From the NCBI RefSeq assembly GCF_006547065.1, contig NZ_CP041243.1, positions 1 to 64,000 on the forward strand: a stretch of DNA of 64,000 bases, in the 5' to 3' direction. The position numbers were made by a program, and so were the translations under genes. The stretch is from Brevundimonas sp. M20 (GTDB lineage: Bacteria; Pseudomonadota; Alphaproteobacteria; Caulobacterales; Caulobacteraceae). Of the stretch, positions 18,572 through 27,468 are shown one piece after another; the stretch's first letter is position 1, and each line of letters begins with the position of its first letter. The notes beneath the pieces are model-generated. The model saw only the letters and a list, made by a program, of their open reading frames with translations, was not told the origin of the DNA and ran no database searches.

Positions 18572-19459
18572 ATGACCCTTACCGACCTGCCTGACGACCT
18601 GATCAAGGAAGGCTCCGACGCCGGCTTCATGGCCGATGTGGTCGAGGCTTCGAAGACCCAGCCCGTGCTGGTTGATTTCTGGGCCACCTGGTGCGGACCC
18701 TGCCGCACCCTGACCCCGATGATCGAGAAGGCTGTCCGCGCCGCCGGCGGGGCCGTGAAACTGGTCAAGATCGACGTCGACAAGAACCCGGCCTATGCGG
18801 GCCAGCTCCGCGTCCAGTCGATCCCGACGGTGTACGCCTTCGTCAACGGCCAGCCGGTCGACGGCTTCCAGGGCGCGGTTCCGGAGAGCCAGCTCAAGGC
18901 CTTCATCGACAAGCTGACCGGCGGTCAGAGCGGCAACTCCGACATCGAGCATCTGCTGTCGTTGGGCGAGGAATCCCTGTCGCTGAACGACCTCGGCGGC
19001 GCGGCCCAGGGCTTCGCCCAGGTGCTGACGCTCGATCCCGGCAACGAAAGGGGCATCGCCGGAATGGCACGGGTCTATCTGGCCGACGGCGACGTCGATC
19101 AGGCCCGCCAGACCATCGCCATGGCGCCGCAGGACTCGCGCGATCCGACCGTCCAGTCGATCCGCGCCCAGCTGTCGCTCAGCGCCGCGGCTCCCACCGG
19201 CGCCTCGACCGAGCTTGAAGCCCGGGTCGCCGCCAACCCGAACGATCATCAGGCCCGCTTCGATCTGGCCCAGGCCCTCGCCGCCGCCGGTGATCTGAAG
19301 GGCTCGGTCGATCATCTGCTGAAGATCGTCGCCGCGGACCGCGAGTGGAACGAACAGGCCGCCCGCAAGCAGCTGCTGACCGTGTTCGAGGCCGCCGGCG
19401 CCACGTCCGACGTGGCCCGTGACGGTCGTCGTCGCCTGTCGTCGCTGCTGTTCGCTTAA
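18572..19459 (+). CDS. cnoX: Thioredoxin-TPR protein CnoX/YbbN (chaperedoxin)
   Basis: Thioredoxin domain followed by a TPR-like helical region (295 aa), the CnoX/YbbN architecture. Thioredoxin motif FWATWCGPCRTLTP has W40-C41-G42-P43-C44, so unlike E. coli YbbN (SQHC) the redox pair is intact. The C-terminal half repeats LDPGNERGIAGMARVYL and NPNDHQARFDLAQALA helices. Known CnoX proteins protect substrates from over-oxidation and hand them to GroEL; this role is inferred here. It is followed closely by the LON-domain and Trm112 genes. Confidence 0.9.
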   Translation: MTLTDLPDDLIKEGSDAGFMADVVEASKTQPVLVDFWATWCGPCRTLTPMIEKAVRAAGGAVKLVKIDVDKNPAYAGQLRVQSIPTVYAFVNGQPVDGFQGAVPESQLKAFIDKLTGGQSGNSDIEHLLSLGEESLSLNDLGGAAQGFAQVLTLDPGNERGIAGMARVYLADGDVDQARQTIAMAPQDSRDPTVQSIRAQLSLSAAAPTGASTELEARVAANPNDHQARFDLAQALAAAGDLKGSVDHLLKIVAADREWNEQAARKQLLTVFEAAGATSDVARDGRRRLSSLLFA

Positions 19460-19468
19460 GGAGCTCCG

Positions 19469-20134
19469 GTGGCTCAGGGTTACATCAGGGCCGCCGACCT
19501 GCCGCAGGTCATCCCCGTCTTTCCCCTGTCGGGGGTGCTGCTGCTGCCGCGCGGCCAGCTGCCGCTCAACATCTTCGAGCCGCGCTATCTGAACATGATC
19601 GATGACGCCATGGCCGGAGACCGGATCATCGGCATCATCCAGCCGTCGGGCGGCTCCCTCCAGCTGCCGGGCCTGTCCCCGATCGGTTGCGCCGGGCGGA
19701 TCACCAGCTTCAACGAGACCTCGGACGGCCGTTATCTGATCACCCTGACCGGCGTGGCCCGCTACCGCATCGCGACGGAACTTCCGGTCAAGACACCCTA
19801 TCGTCAGGTCCGCGCGGCCTTCGACGCCTGGGCTGACGATCTGATCCCGCCGCCGCCGGGCGAAGGCGCGCTGGACCGGGACGGTCTGCTGGAGGCCCTG
19901 AAGGCCTATCTCGAGACCCGCGGCCTGGATATCGACTGGGACATGGCCGAAACCGCCCCGCCCGAAGCGCTGGTCAACAGCCTGTCCATGGCCCTGCCCT
20001 TCGAACCGTCCGAGAAACAGGCCCTGCTGGAAGCCGCTGATCTGGACCGACGCGCCGAGGTTCTGACCGCCCTGATGCAGATCGGCGCCGCCGCCGGAGA
20101 TCCCGGCGAGGGCGACGGACCGTCAATGCAGTGA
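19469..20134 (+). CDS. LON peptidase substrate-binding (N-terminal) domain protein
   Basis: A 221-aa stand-alone LON N-domain with no ATPase or protease part. It reads VIPVFPLSGVLLLPRGQLPLNIFEPRYLNMIDDAMAG at the N-terminus, then IGCAGRIT and DGRYLITLTGVARYRI. Start is GTG at 19469, 9 bp after the cnoX stop, with AAGGAG just upstream, so it is in the cnoX operon. Such proteins may present unfolded substrates, but the role is not established. Confidence 0.92.
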   Translation: MAQGYIRAADLPQVIPVFPLSGVLLLPRGQLPLNIFEPRYLNMIDDAMAGDRIIGIIQPSGGSLQLPGLSPIGCAGRITSFNETSDGRYLITLTGVARYRIATELPVKTPYRQVRAAFDAWADDLIPPPPGEGALDRDGLLEALKAYLETRGLDIDWDMAETAPPEALVNSLSMALPFEPSEKQALLEAADLDRRAEVLTALMQIGAAAGDPGEGDGPSMQ

Positions 20135-20175
20135 TCGGGTCGACCCCCGGCCCCTGAGCCTGTAATCTGCTCCCC

Positions 20176-20370
20176 ATGTCCGACGCCTTCCACACCCCGA
20201 ACACCGTCGATCCGCGCCTGCTCGAGACGCTGGTCTGCCCCGTCACGCGCGGCAAGCTGACCTACGATCGGGAGGCGCAGGAGCTGGTGTCGGCGAGCGC
20301 CAGGCTGGCCTTCCCGATCCGCGAGGGCGTGCCGATCATGCTGGCCGAGGAAGCCCGCCAGCTGGGCTGA
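20176..20370 (+). CDS. Trm112 family protein
   Basis: A 64-aa protein of the Trm112/YcaR family: [28 protein letters not shown] and [11 protein letters not shown] are the family signature. Only one Cys of the zinc-type motif (LVCP) is clear, as in many bacterial members. The family in eukaryotes activates methyltransferases; bacterial function is largely unknown. It is probably in the cnoX operon, 41 bp after the previous gene, and ends 16 bp before repeat copy B. Confidence 0.92.
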   Translation: MSDAFHTPNTVDPRLLETLVCPVTRGKLTYDREAQELVSASARLAFPIREGVPIMLAEEARQLG

Positions 20371-20386
20371 CACATCAACTGAATCC

Positions 20387-20426
20387 GCGCTCAAGCAGAG
20401 AGCCGCCGCGCGGCGAGCGATAGCGC
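20387..20426 (+). repeat. 40-nt palindromic repeat, copy B
   Basis: This copy runs from GCGCTCAAGCAG to GAGCGATAGCGC with core CCGCCGCGCGGCG. It lies between two convergent genes and ends 1 bp before the stop codon of the ubiquinone hydroxylase gene. Confidence 0.8.
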
Positions 20427-20427
20427 C

Positions 20428-21681
20428 CTAGACAGCCTCGCCCTTCAGCAGACGCGGCAGGTCGCCCGTCGCGCCGCCGGCTTCATGCATGAAGGCCTTG
20501 CGCAGGGCGGGGATGCGGTTAACCGCCGCCATGCCCAGATCGCGCGCCAGACGCACCGGCGGCAGATTGTTCGAGAACAGCCGCACGAAGCCGTCGAACC
20601 CCGCCGTCAGGGCGACGTTGTCGAACCGGCGCCAGCGGGCGTAGCGGTCCAGCACGATCTCCGAGCCGATGTCCTCGCCGGTCCGCATCGCCTCCACCAG
20701 CACCTCGGCCAGGGCGGCGGCGTCCTTCAGACCCATGTTGAGCCCTTGGCCGGCGACCGGATGCACCCCGTGGGCGGCGTCACCGATCAGGGCGACGCGC
20801 GGCGCGGTCATCTCCTCGGCCAACTGAAGGGACAGCGGATAGACGAACCTTGGTCCCACCACCGTGACGTCTTCCAGAAACTCGCCGAACCGTCGCATCA
20901 GATGGGACTGGAAGGCCTCATCCGACGCCGACCGCAAGGCCTCGGCCCGGCGCGTGGTTTCGGTCCACACCAGACTGGCGCGTTGCTCCGTCAGCGGCAG
21001 GATGGCGAACGGTCCACCCGGCAGGAAGTACTCATGGGCGACATTGCCGTGGTCCCGCCCGAGGGACACGGTCGCCACCACCCCGCTCTGGCCATAACCC
21101 CAGCCCAGGGTGTCGATTTTCGCGGCCTTGCGCACCGGCGACTGACGTCCCTCCGCGCCCACCACCAGCGGAGCCTCCAGAACGGAGCCGTCGGTCAGGG
21201 TCATGGTGGCCTTGCCGGGCCCGACCTCGATTGAGGCCGCCTTCGCGGGAGCCCGGACCTCGATCCCGGCGGCGATCACCGCCTCGGCCAGCGCCGTGCG
21301 GATGCGGCGGTTCTCGACCATATAGCCCAGCGGCTCGCCGTCGGTGCGGTCAGCGATCTCATCCGCGTCGAAGCGCAGGAAGGCCGATGACGGACGACGG
21401 CTGGCCGCGCCGGGGCGATGGCCGTCCGTCACCAGAATCCGGTCCATCCGACAGGCGTGGGGCCGCATCGCCGCCCCGGCGCCGAGGGCGTCGAACATGC
21501 GGAAGGTGGCGAAGGCGATGGCCGTCGACCGCCCGTCGAAACTGGGCGCCAGCTGGGCGTCGAAAGGCTGGGGATCGATCAGCACCACCCTCAGCCCGCC
21601 TTGGGCGGCCGCCAGCGCGAAGGTCGCCCCGGCCATCCCGGCCCCGGCGATGATGATGTCATAGCGGTCCGGCGTGCTCAT
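20428..21681 (-). CDS. UbiH/UbiF/Coq6-family ubiquinone-biosynthesis FAD monooxygenase
   Basis: Flavoprotein hydroxylase of ubiquinone synthesis, 417 aa, acting at the membrane surface. The N-terminal dinucleotide fold reads DIIIAGAGMAGATFALAAAQGG. The second FAD motif is ALIGDAAHGVHPVAGQGLNMGLKDAAALAEVL. The start MSTPDRYDI at 21681 was chosen because it puts the fold at the usual place; the frame runs open upstream through the inverted-repeat region. Which ring carbon it hydroxylates cannot be told. Confidence 0.92.
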   Translation of the reverse strand: MSTPDRYDIIIAGAGMAGATFALAAAQGGLRVVLIDPQPFDAQLAPSFDGRSTAIAFATFRMFDALGAGAAMRPHACRMDRILVTDGHRPGAASRRPSSAFLRFDADEIADRTDGEPLGYMVENRRIRTALAEAVIAAGIEVRAPAKAASIEVGPGKATMTLTDGSVLEAPLVVGAEGRQSPVRKAAKIDTLGWGYGQSGVVATVSLGRDHGNVAHEYFLPGGPFAILPLTEQRASLVWTETTRRAEALRSASDEAFQSHLMRRFGEFLEDVTVVGPRFVYPLSLQLAEEMTAPRVALIGDAAHGVHPVAGQGLNMGLKDAAALAEVLVEAMRTGEDIGSEIVLDRYARWRRFDNVALTAGFDGFVRLFSNNLPPVRLARDLGMAAVNRIPALRKAFMHEAGGATGDLPRLLKGEAV

Positions 21682-21746
21682 GCCCCGCTTGTCGCGCCGT
21701 GTGGTGTCCGCGTCCAGTGCCTGAACGTCGCGCGGCCGGGGTGAAA

Positions 21747-21855
21747 GGTGATTGGTGACGGGTGATTGGTGAATGTCGGGAGCGCGACTGGTGTTCAGAG
21801 GGTCGAACGTCGGTGCAGGCGGCATCGAACCACCAATCACCAACCACCAATCACC
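21747..21855. repeat. Large inverted repeat between the ubiquinone hydroxylase gene and ftsK
   Basis: The left arm (21747-21771) is two copies of GGTGATTGGTG separated by ACG. The right arm (21831-21855) is the inverted equivalent with GTT in place of ACG. The arms match at 22 of 25 positions and enclose a 59-nt loop. It lies between divergent genes, so it could affect either promoter. Its origin is unknown. Confidence 0.75.
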
Positions 21856-21941
21856 TCCCGAGCGCCGTCTGGTAAACGGCCCTTAACCCTCCGCGCGCGA
21901 CAACAGGGGTCGAGTCCCGCCGTCCCGGAGATCGCGACCGC

Positions 21942-24404
21942 ATGTCCGCCGCCCTCGCCCTTGGTCAACGCGCCTGGGTCAGCGCCCGCATCCTGTGGGA
22001 CGCGCCCTTCGTCGTCCGCTTCCGCGGCGTGCTGCAGGCGCTTCTGGCGACCCTGCTGGTCGTGGCCATGATCTCGTGGAATCCGGCCGATCCCAGCCTG
22101 AACGCCGCCTCCTCCAACGCCCCGACCAACTGGCTGGGGGCCAACGGCGCCCTGTTCGCCGATTTGTTCATGCAGTCACTGGGTCTCGCGGCCTGGCCAG
22201 CGGCCCTGCTTCTGGTCGCCTTCGGACTGGCCGGCGCCATCGGCGACGCCATCCAGCAGCGCCTGAAGCCCACGCCCCTGCGCGCACTCGCGGCCACCGG
22301 CGGGGTTCTGGCCCTGTCCGCCGGTCTCTCCGCCTTCGCCCACCCGGCCGCGTGGCCGCTGGCCGCCGGTCTGGGCGGTCTGTGGGGCGACGCGGTCACC
22401 GGTCTGGTGAAGATGGCCTGCGAGGCGCTGCGCATCGGCGCGGGCGGCCTGATCGCCGCCCTCCTGTTCCTGCCGCTGGGCCTGTGGGGCGTCGGCTACG
22501 CCATCGGCCTGCGGCTGGCGGATCTGGGCGAGACCCTGACGTGGGCGCGCAGTCAACGCGCGGGGCGGGGCGGCGCCCTGACGCCCACGCCCAGGCACGC
22601 CGCCGCACAGTCCGCGCCGAAACGCGCGCCGCGCCAACGGCCCGAGCCGGAACCGGACTTCGAGCCCGGGCCCGCCCCGCGCGCGGCGACCTCCAAACCC
22701 GCGCCCGAACCGACCTATGCACCGGTTTCGCTGGACGACGCCGGGGACGACAGCCCGCCCTGGGCCGATCCCGCCCCGACCCCGGCCCCTCCCCGGGCCG
22801 CCCCTGAACCGAAGGTCGCCGCCGCCAAGGCGCCCAAGGCCTCGCGTCGTGAGATTGATGACAATCAGGGCGCCTTCGACTTCGCCAAGGCGGACTCACT
22901 GGACGGTTTCGATCTGCCGCCCCTGGGCATGCTGTCCAAGCCGGAGAAGCGCGTCGCCTCGGTCGACGAGGAGGCCCTGAAGCAGAACGCCAAGATGCTG
23001 GAGGGCGTGCTGCAGGAGTTCGGCGTGCGCGGCGTGATCGACCAGATCCGCCCCGGCCCGGTGGTCACCCTGTATGAACTGGTCCCCGCGCCCGGCGTGA
23101 AGCACGGCCGCGTGGTGGCGCTCGCCGACGACATCGCCCGCTCCATGTCCGCCCGCGCCTGCCGCATCAGCGTGGTTCAGGGTCGCAACGCCATCGGCAT
23201 CGAACTGCCGAACGCGCGGCGCGAGACCGTCTATCTGCGCGACCTGCTGGCCTCGACCGAATACGACAAGCCCTCGCACCTGCTGCCTCTGGCGCTGGGC
23301 GAGACCATCGGCGGCGAGCCCTATGTCGCCGATCTGGCGCGCATGCCCCACCTGCTGATCGCGGGCACCACCGGTTCGGGCAAGTCGGTCGGGGTCAACG
23401 CCATGATCCTGTCGATCCTCTACAAGCTGACGCCCGCCCAGTGCCGCTTCATCATGATTGACCCCAAGATGCTGGAACTCAGCGTCTATGACGGCATCCC
23501 GCACCTGCTGGCGCCGGTCGTCACCGATCCGAAGAAGGCCGTCGTCGCGCTGAAGTGGACCGTGCGGGAGATGGAGGACCGCTATCGCCGGATGTCCAAG
23601 CTCGGCGTGCGCAACATCGCCAGCTACAACGACCGCGCCCGCGAGGCCCAGGCCAAGGGCGAGCATTTCGAGCGCACCGTCCAGACCGGCTTCGATGAGC
23701 AGGGACGCCCGGTCTATGAGTCCGAGAAGATCCGTCCCGAGCCCATGCCCTATCTGGTCGTGGTCATGGACGAGATGGCCGACCTGATGCTGGTCGCGGG
23801 CAAGGATGTGGAAGGCGCCGTCCAGCGTCTGGCCCAGATGGCCCGCGCCGCCGGCATCCACCTGATCATGGCCACCCAGCGCCCGTCGGTGGACGTCATC
23901 ACCGGCACCATCAAGGCCAATTTCCCGACCCGCATCTCTTTCCAGGTCACGTCGAAGATCGACAGCCGCACCATCCTGGGCGAACAGGGCGGCGAGCAGC
24001 TGCTGGGTCAGGGCGACATGCTCTACATGGCCGGCGGCGGCCGCATCACCCGCCTGCACGGCCCGTTCGTGGACGACAAGGAGGTGGAGGCCGTCTGCAA
24101 TCACCTGAAGGCCCAGGCCGAGCCCGACTATCTGGACCTGATCACCGACGATCCGGACGGCGACGGCGACAACGCCTATGGCGACGAGGGCGGAAATGGC
24201 TCCTCGGGCGACGACCTGTATGATCGCGCCGTCGCCGTGGTCACCCGCGACCGCAAGGCCTCGACCAGCTACGTCCAGCGCCGCCTGCAGATCGGCTATA
24301 ACCGCGCCGCCTCCCTGATCGAGCGGATGGAGCAGGAAGGCGTGGTGAGCCCGGCCAACCACGCGGGCAAGCGCGACGTCCTGGCGGGTCCCCCGCCACT
24401 TTAG
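21942..24404 (+). CDS. ftsK: DNA translocase FtsK
   Basis: Septal DNA pump that clears and aligns the terminus at division; 820 aa. The N-terminus has about four membrane segments ([14 protein letters not shown] onward to about residue 190), then a Pro/Ala-rich linker (about 200-320). The motor follows, with Walker [16 protein letters not shown] near residue 473 and Walker [15 protein letters not shown]-terminal winged-helix gamma domain ([25 protein letters not shown]) reads oriented DNA motifs. The linker is moderate in length. It stands alone here; lolA follows after 245 bp. Confidence 0.96.
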   Translation: MSAALALGQRAWVSARILWDAPFVVRFRGVLQALLATLLVVAMISWNPADPSLNAASSNAPTNWLGANGALFADLFMQSLGLAAWPAALLLVAFGLAGAIGDAIQQRLKPTPLRALAATGGVLALSAGLSAFAHPAAWPLAAGLGGLWGDAVTGLVKMACEALRIGAGGLIAALLFLPLGLWGVGYAIGLRLADLGETLTWARSQRAGRGGALTPTPRHAAAQSAPKRAPRQRPEPEPDFEPGPAPRAATSKPAPEPTYAPVSLDDAGDDSPPWADPAPTPAPPRAAPEPKVAAAKAPKASRREIDDNQGAFDFAKADSLDGFDLPPLGMLSKPEKRVASVDEEALKQNAKMLEGVLQEFGVRGVIDQIRPGPVVTLYELVPAPGVKHGRVVALADDIARSMSARACRISVVQGRNAIGIELPNARRETVYLRDLLASTEYDKPSHLLPLALGETIGGEPYVADLARMPHLLIAGTTGSGKSVGVNAMILSILYKLTPAQCRFIMIDPKMLELSVYDGIPHLLAPVVTDPKKAVVALKWTVREMEDRYRRMSKLGVRNIASYNDRAREAQAKGEHFERTVQTGFDEQGRPVYESEKIRPEPMPYLVVVMDEMADLMLVAGKDVEGAVQRLAQMARAAGIHLIMATQRPSVDVITGTIKANFPTRISFQVTSKIDSRTILGEQGGEQLLGQGDMLYMAGGGRITRLHGPFVDDKEVEAVCNHLKAQAEPDYLDLITDDPDGDGDNAYGDEGGNGSSGDDLYDRAVAVVTRDRKASTSYVQRRLQIGYNRAASLIERMEQEGVVSPANHAGKRDVLAGPPPL

Positions 24405-24405
24405 T

Positions 24406-24444
24406 TTGGGCCGCGGTCAAACGACCCGACGCGGCCTGGCGCTT
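24406..24444 (+). repeat. Repeat R2, short copy, after ftsK
   Basis: TTGGGCCGCGGTCA joined to CGACCCGACGCGGCCTGG and CGCTT. The same sequence recurs at 25541-25593, where a 14-nt hairpin-forming insert (GAAGGCTCCGCCTTC-like) separates the halves. It starts 2 bp after the ftsK stop and can itself fold through GGCCGCG/CGCGGCC. Confidence 0.65.
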
Positions 24445-24649
24445 GGCGCCCGCTTCTTGCCTCTGCTGAGCGGAAGAGAAGAGGAACGTGTCGTTGGCCC
24501 GGCCGTTACTGCCCCGCTGTTTTGCGATGTTCCGATGAACACCCCTTCATCGGAGCGCCGGAATATGGTCAGGCTTGGGTCACGCCCCTGACAGACACGA
24601 CCTGCAAGACGGCATGATCGACAACCATCCCGAACGGGAGAGAAGCCTG

Positions 24650-25282
24650 ATGACCGTCTCACGTCGCGCCTTCGCGCTTGGAACCGCCGCTGTCGCCGCC
24701 GTCGCGGCCCTGCCCGCCCATGCCCAGTCGAACCTGTCCGCAGAGGATCAGGCCACGCTGCGACGCGCCCAGACCTATCTTCAGGGCCTGACCTCGGCCC
24801 AGGGCACGTTCACCGAAACCTCCGGCCCCACCCAGCGCGCCGGTCGCTTCTACCTGCAACGCCCGGGCAAGATGCGGTTCGAGTACACCAACCCGGCCGG
24901 CCTTCTGGTCGTCTCGGACGGCTACAATGTGAAGCGCTACGACCCGCGCCTGAACAATTTCCAGCAGGTGCCGCTGGGCCAGACGCCGCTGTCGGCCTTC
25001 CTGTCGCGCAACGTCCGTCTGGATCAGGGCGTCCGGATTGACCGCGTCACCCGGATGCAGGGCGGCGCCTTCACCATCAATGCGCGGGACTCGCGCCGTC
25101 CGAACGACGGCCAGATTGTCTTGTCCTTCGGCGGCGCCCCGCTGCGCCTGCAGGAGTGGACGATCATCGATGCCCAGGGCGGACGCACCACGACGCGCCT
25201 GACCACCCTGCAACCGGCGTCGAACCTGGCCGCCAGCCTGTTCCAGCTGCGTGACCCGACCCGTCGCCCCGGCCGGAACTAG
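24650..25282 (+). CDS. lolA: LolA-family outer-membrane lipoprotein carrier
   Basis: Periplasmic chaperone that carries lipoproteins to LolB; 210 aa. The signal peptide MTVSRRAFALGTAAVAAVAALPAHA includes SRRAF, like a Tat motif, and cuts near residue 25. The mature part has the LolA pattern AQGTFTETSGPTQRAGRFYLQRPGKMRFEYTNP and VVSDGYNVKRYDPRLNNFQQVPLGQTPLSAFL. The ATG at 24650 follows GAGAGAAG and opens the signal peptide. Placement after ftsK is common in alphaproteobacteria. Confidence 0.93.
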   Translation: MTVSRRAFALGTAAVAAVAALPAHAQSNLSAEDQATLRRAQTYLQGLTSAQGTFTETSGPTQRAGRFYLQRPGKMRFEYTNPAGLLVVSDGYNVKRYDPRLNNFQQVPLGQTPLSAFLSRNVRLDQGVRIDRVTRMQGGAFTINARDSRRPNDGQIVLSFGGAPLRLQEWTIIDAQGGRTTTRLTTLQPASNLAASLFQLRDPTRRPGRN

Positions 25283-25292
25283 GACGCTCGCC

Positions 25293-25311
25293 AGCCACGC
25301 GAAGCGTGGCT
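25293..25311 (+). terminator. Hairpin after lolA (no T-run)
   Basis: AGCCACGC (25293-25300) and GCGTGGCT (25304-25311) form a perfect 8-bp stem with a GAA loop, 10 bp after the lolA stop. No T-run follows, so it may stabilise the transcript's 3' end rather than terminate it. Confidence 0.5.
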
Positions 25312-25382
25312 GTAACGACACGAAAGCAGCCTGCCTTTCGACGGCTTGACATTTTCCGCCGAGAGTGGCCTTTTAGTCACAG

Positions 25383-25484
25383 ATCGGCGGGAGTCGATCA
25401 ACACCGCTACGGATATCATCCCCTTCCCGGCGGCGAGAGAGACGAACCTTCAGCGCCCGGTCGCCCCCGACCGGGCGCTTTTTT
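25383..25484 (+). ncRNA. Candidate small RNA between lolA and xth
   Basis: A TTGACA -35-like hexamer lies at 25346-25351 (the -10 region is weak). About 100 nt downstream is a perfect intrinsic terminator: AGCGCCCGGTCG (25452-25463) pairs with CGACCGGGCGCT (25468-25479), followed by TTTTTT. The region lies in a 413-bp gap with no credible coding frame, so a short independent transcript is plausible. The 5' end is only a guess. Confidence 0.4.
25452..25484 (+). terminator. Strong intrinsic terminator in the lolA-xth gap
   Basis: A perfect 12-bp stem with CCCC loop and six T. It is too far (170 bp) from lolA to be its first choice of terminator, which suggests a separate transcript ends here. 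Confidence 0.88.
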
Positions 25485-25540
25485 GTCAACTGTGGACCGT
25501 CGGCCCTTCCAGACCTCCCGACCCACCGCGGCTTTTTTTG

Positions 25541-25593
25541 TTGGGCCGCGGTCAGAAGGCTCCGCCTTCTCGACCCGACGCGGCCTGGCGCTT
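25541..25593 (+). repeat. Repeat R2, long copy, before xth
   Basis: Same ends as the copy at 24406-24444 (TTGGGCCGCGGTCA and CGACCCGACGCGGCCTGG, CGCTT) with an inserted hairpin GAAGGC-TCC-GCCTTC between them. An upstream ACCGCGGC (25524-25531) can also pair with its GCCGCGGT. Confidence 0.65.
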
Positions 25594-25623
25594 CGGGGGG
25601 GCTGGCCTGCCAACACCGGACCC

Positions 25624-25663
25624 GCGCTCAAGCAGTGAGCCGCCGCGCGGCGATCGATAGCGC
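25624..25663 (+). repeat. 40-nt palindromic repeat, copy C
   Basis: GCGCTCAAGCAG to GATCGATAGCGC with core CCGCCGCGCGGCG, identical in length to copies A and B. It lies 32 bp upstream of the xth start codon. Confidence 0.8.
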
Positions 25664-25695
25664 GACAAGGCATCGAAGCTGCTAAGTCCCCTCCC

Positions 25696-26490
25696 ATGCT
25701 TCGCATCGCCACCTGGAACATCAACTCGGTCCGCCTGCGCGTGGATCAGGTCGCCCGCTTCGTCGCCGAGGCGGCGCCGGATGTCCTGTGCCTGCAGGAG
25801 ATCAAATGTCTGGAGGACCAGTTCCCCCGGGCCGCATTCGAGGCCATGGGCCTGCCGCACCTGAAGATCGGCGGCCAGAAGGGCTGGCACGGCGTGGCCA
25901 TCGCCAGCCGCAAGCCGATCACCGAGGCGCCGAAACTCGACGTCTGCCGCGAAGGTCACGCCCGCTGTGTCGGCGTGATGGTCGACGGCGTCGAGATCCA
26001 GAACTTCTACATCCCCGCCGGCGGCGACATTCCCGACCGCACCCTGAACCCGAAATTTGACCACAAGCTGGACTTCTACGAGCGCCTGACCGCCGACATG
26101 GCCACCCGCGACCGCCGGCGCCCGCTGGTTCTGGCCGGTGACTTCAACATCGCGCCCGGCGAGAACGACGTCTGGAACCACCGCTATATGTCGAAGGTGG
26201 TCAGCCACACTCCCATCGAGGTCGAGACCCTGAAACGGCTTCAGGACGCGGGCGACTTCACCGACGTCCTGCGCGCCCAGATCCCCGAACCGACCAAGCT
26301 GGCCAGCTGGTGGAGCTATCGCGCCGCCGACTTCCGCAAGTCCAATCGCGGCCTGCGCCTGGACCACCTGTGGACCTCGCCCGGTCTGACCCCCGCCGTG
26401 ACCGCAGGCTCCGCCCGAATCCACGACGACGTCCGCGCCTGGGAACAGCCCAGCGACCACGCGCCTGTGACCATGGATCTGGACGTCTAG
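25696..26490 (+). CDS. xth: Exodeoxyribonuclease III (AP endonuclease)
   Basis: Cleaves DNA at abasic sites and has 3'-5' exonuclease activity in base excision repair. The 264-aa chain starts MLRIATWNINSVRLRVDQV and has CLQEIKC, GGQKGWHGVAIASR, LAGDFNIAPGENDVWN and LRLDHLWTSP, plus the final SDHAPV catalytic histidine. The length is standard. Its stop overlaps the convergent LysR gene by 4 bp. Confidence 0.96.
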   Translation: MLRIATWNINSVRLRVDQVARFVAEAAPDVLCLQEIKCLEDQFPRAAFEAMGLPHLKIGGQKGWHGVAIASRKPITEAPKLDVCREGHARCVGVMVDGVEIQNFYIPAGGDIPDRTLNPKFDHKLDFYERLTADMATRDRRRPLVLAGDFNIAPGENDVWNHRYMSKVVSHTPIEVETLKRLQDAGDFTDVLRAQIPEPTKLASWWSYRAADFRKSNRGLRLDHLWTSPGLTPAVTAGSARIHDDVRAWEQPSDHAPVTMDLDV

Positions 26491-27392
26491 GCGCGCACCT
26501 CTTCGGCCAGAAAATCGAGGAAGACCCGGACGCGCGAGGGCAGCCGTCCGCCGTGGCCGACATAGACGGCGCGGGTTTCCTCGATGTCGCCGGGATTGAA
26601 CGGTTCGAGCACCTTCACCATTCGACCCGCTTCCAGATCACGCTGGATGTGGAACAGAGACAGCCGCGCGAGGCCCGCCCCCGCCAGCACCAGCGCCCGC
26701 GCCGTCTCCCCGTCCCCGGCGGTCGCCGGGCCATGGAGCGGCCGGGTGATCCTTTGTCCGTCCGCGCTCACGAAGGGCCAGCCGTCGATGTGTCGTGTGA
26801 AGTTGAAATCGATCAGGTCGTGATCGGCGAGATCGTCCAGCGTCTGCGGCGTGCCTCGCCGGGCCAGATAGTCCGGGCTGCCGACGATCATCATCGGCGT
26901 CTCGACCAGCTTCCGCGCCATCAGGGACGACGCCGCCATCGGCCCGACCCGGATCGCCACATCCGCGCGTTCGTCCATCAGGTTCACCACCTGATCGGTC
27001 AGCACCAGATCCAGCGTCACCTCCGGATACCGGGCCGCGAACTTCGGGACCAGCGGGATCAAACAGTGCAGGCCGAACGGTACGCTGGAATTCACCCGCA
27101 CCCGCCCGCGCGGCGTGGCCGAGGCCGTCACCGACCGCTCAGCCTCATCGATATCGGCCAGCACCCGGACCGCCTGATCGTGGAACGCCTGCCCCTCGGG
27201 CGTCAGGGTCAGGCGGCGGGTCGAGCGATTGATCAGCCGCGCGCCCAGACGCGCCTCAAGCCGGGAAAGCAGCTTGCTGACTGCCGACGGGGTCATCCGC
27301 AACGACCGCGCCGCCGCCGACAGGCCGCCCGCGGCGACCACGCGCACGAACACCTCCATCTCACCCGAGCGGTTCAGGTCCAGTCGCGCCAT
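26487..27392 (-). CDS. LysR family transcriptional regulator
   Basis: Winged-helix regulator with a periplasmic-binding-like effector domain, about 301 aa. The HTH reads EVFVRVVAAGGLSAAARSLRMTPSAVSKLLSRLEARLG, followed by LINRSTRRLTLTPEG. The effector domain includes DVAIRVGPMAASSLMARKL. An in-frame ATG at 27431 gives 13 more residues. I prefer MARLDLNRSGE at 27392 because it matches the usual LysR start and leaves 76 bp for a shared promoter with the divergent MFS gene, its likely target. Confidence 0.9.
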   Translation of the reverse strand: MARLDLNRSGEMEVFVRVVAAGGLSAAARSLRMTPSAVSKLLSRLEARLGARLINRSTRRLTLTPEGQAFHDQAVRVLADIDEAERSVTASATPRGRVRVNSSVPFGLHCLIPLVPKFAARYPEVTLDLVLTDQVVNLMDERADVAIRVGPMAASSLMARKLVETPMMIVGSPDYLARRGTPQTLDDLADHDLIDFNFTRHIDGWPFVSADGQRITRPLHGPATAGDGETARALVLAGAGLARLSLFHIQRDLEAGRMVKVLEPFNPGDIEETRAVYVGHGGRLPSRVRVFLDFLAEEVRA

Positions 27393-27468
27393 CGTTGACT
27401 TGATCTCACAGATGAAGGTCTTTGATGACATCTAGTGCGAATGACGGCGCTCCGCCATCTGGCCCGTC

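Noticed and set aside
25346..25660. A 104-codon frame through the lolA-xth gap
   Set aside because: It crosses a perfect intrinsic terminator and repeat sequences, has no ribosome site, and matches nothing recognised.
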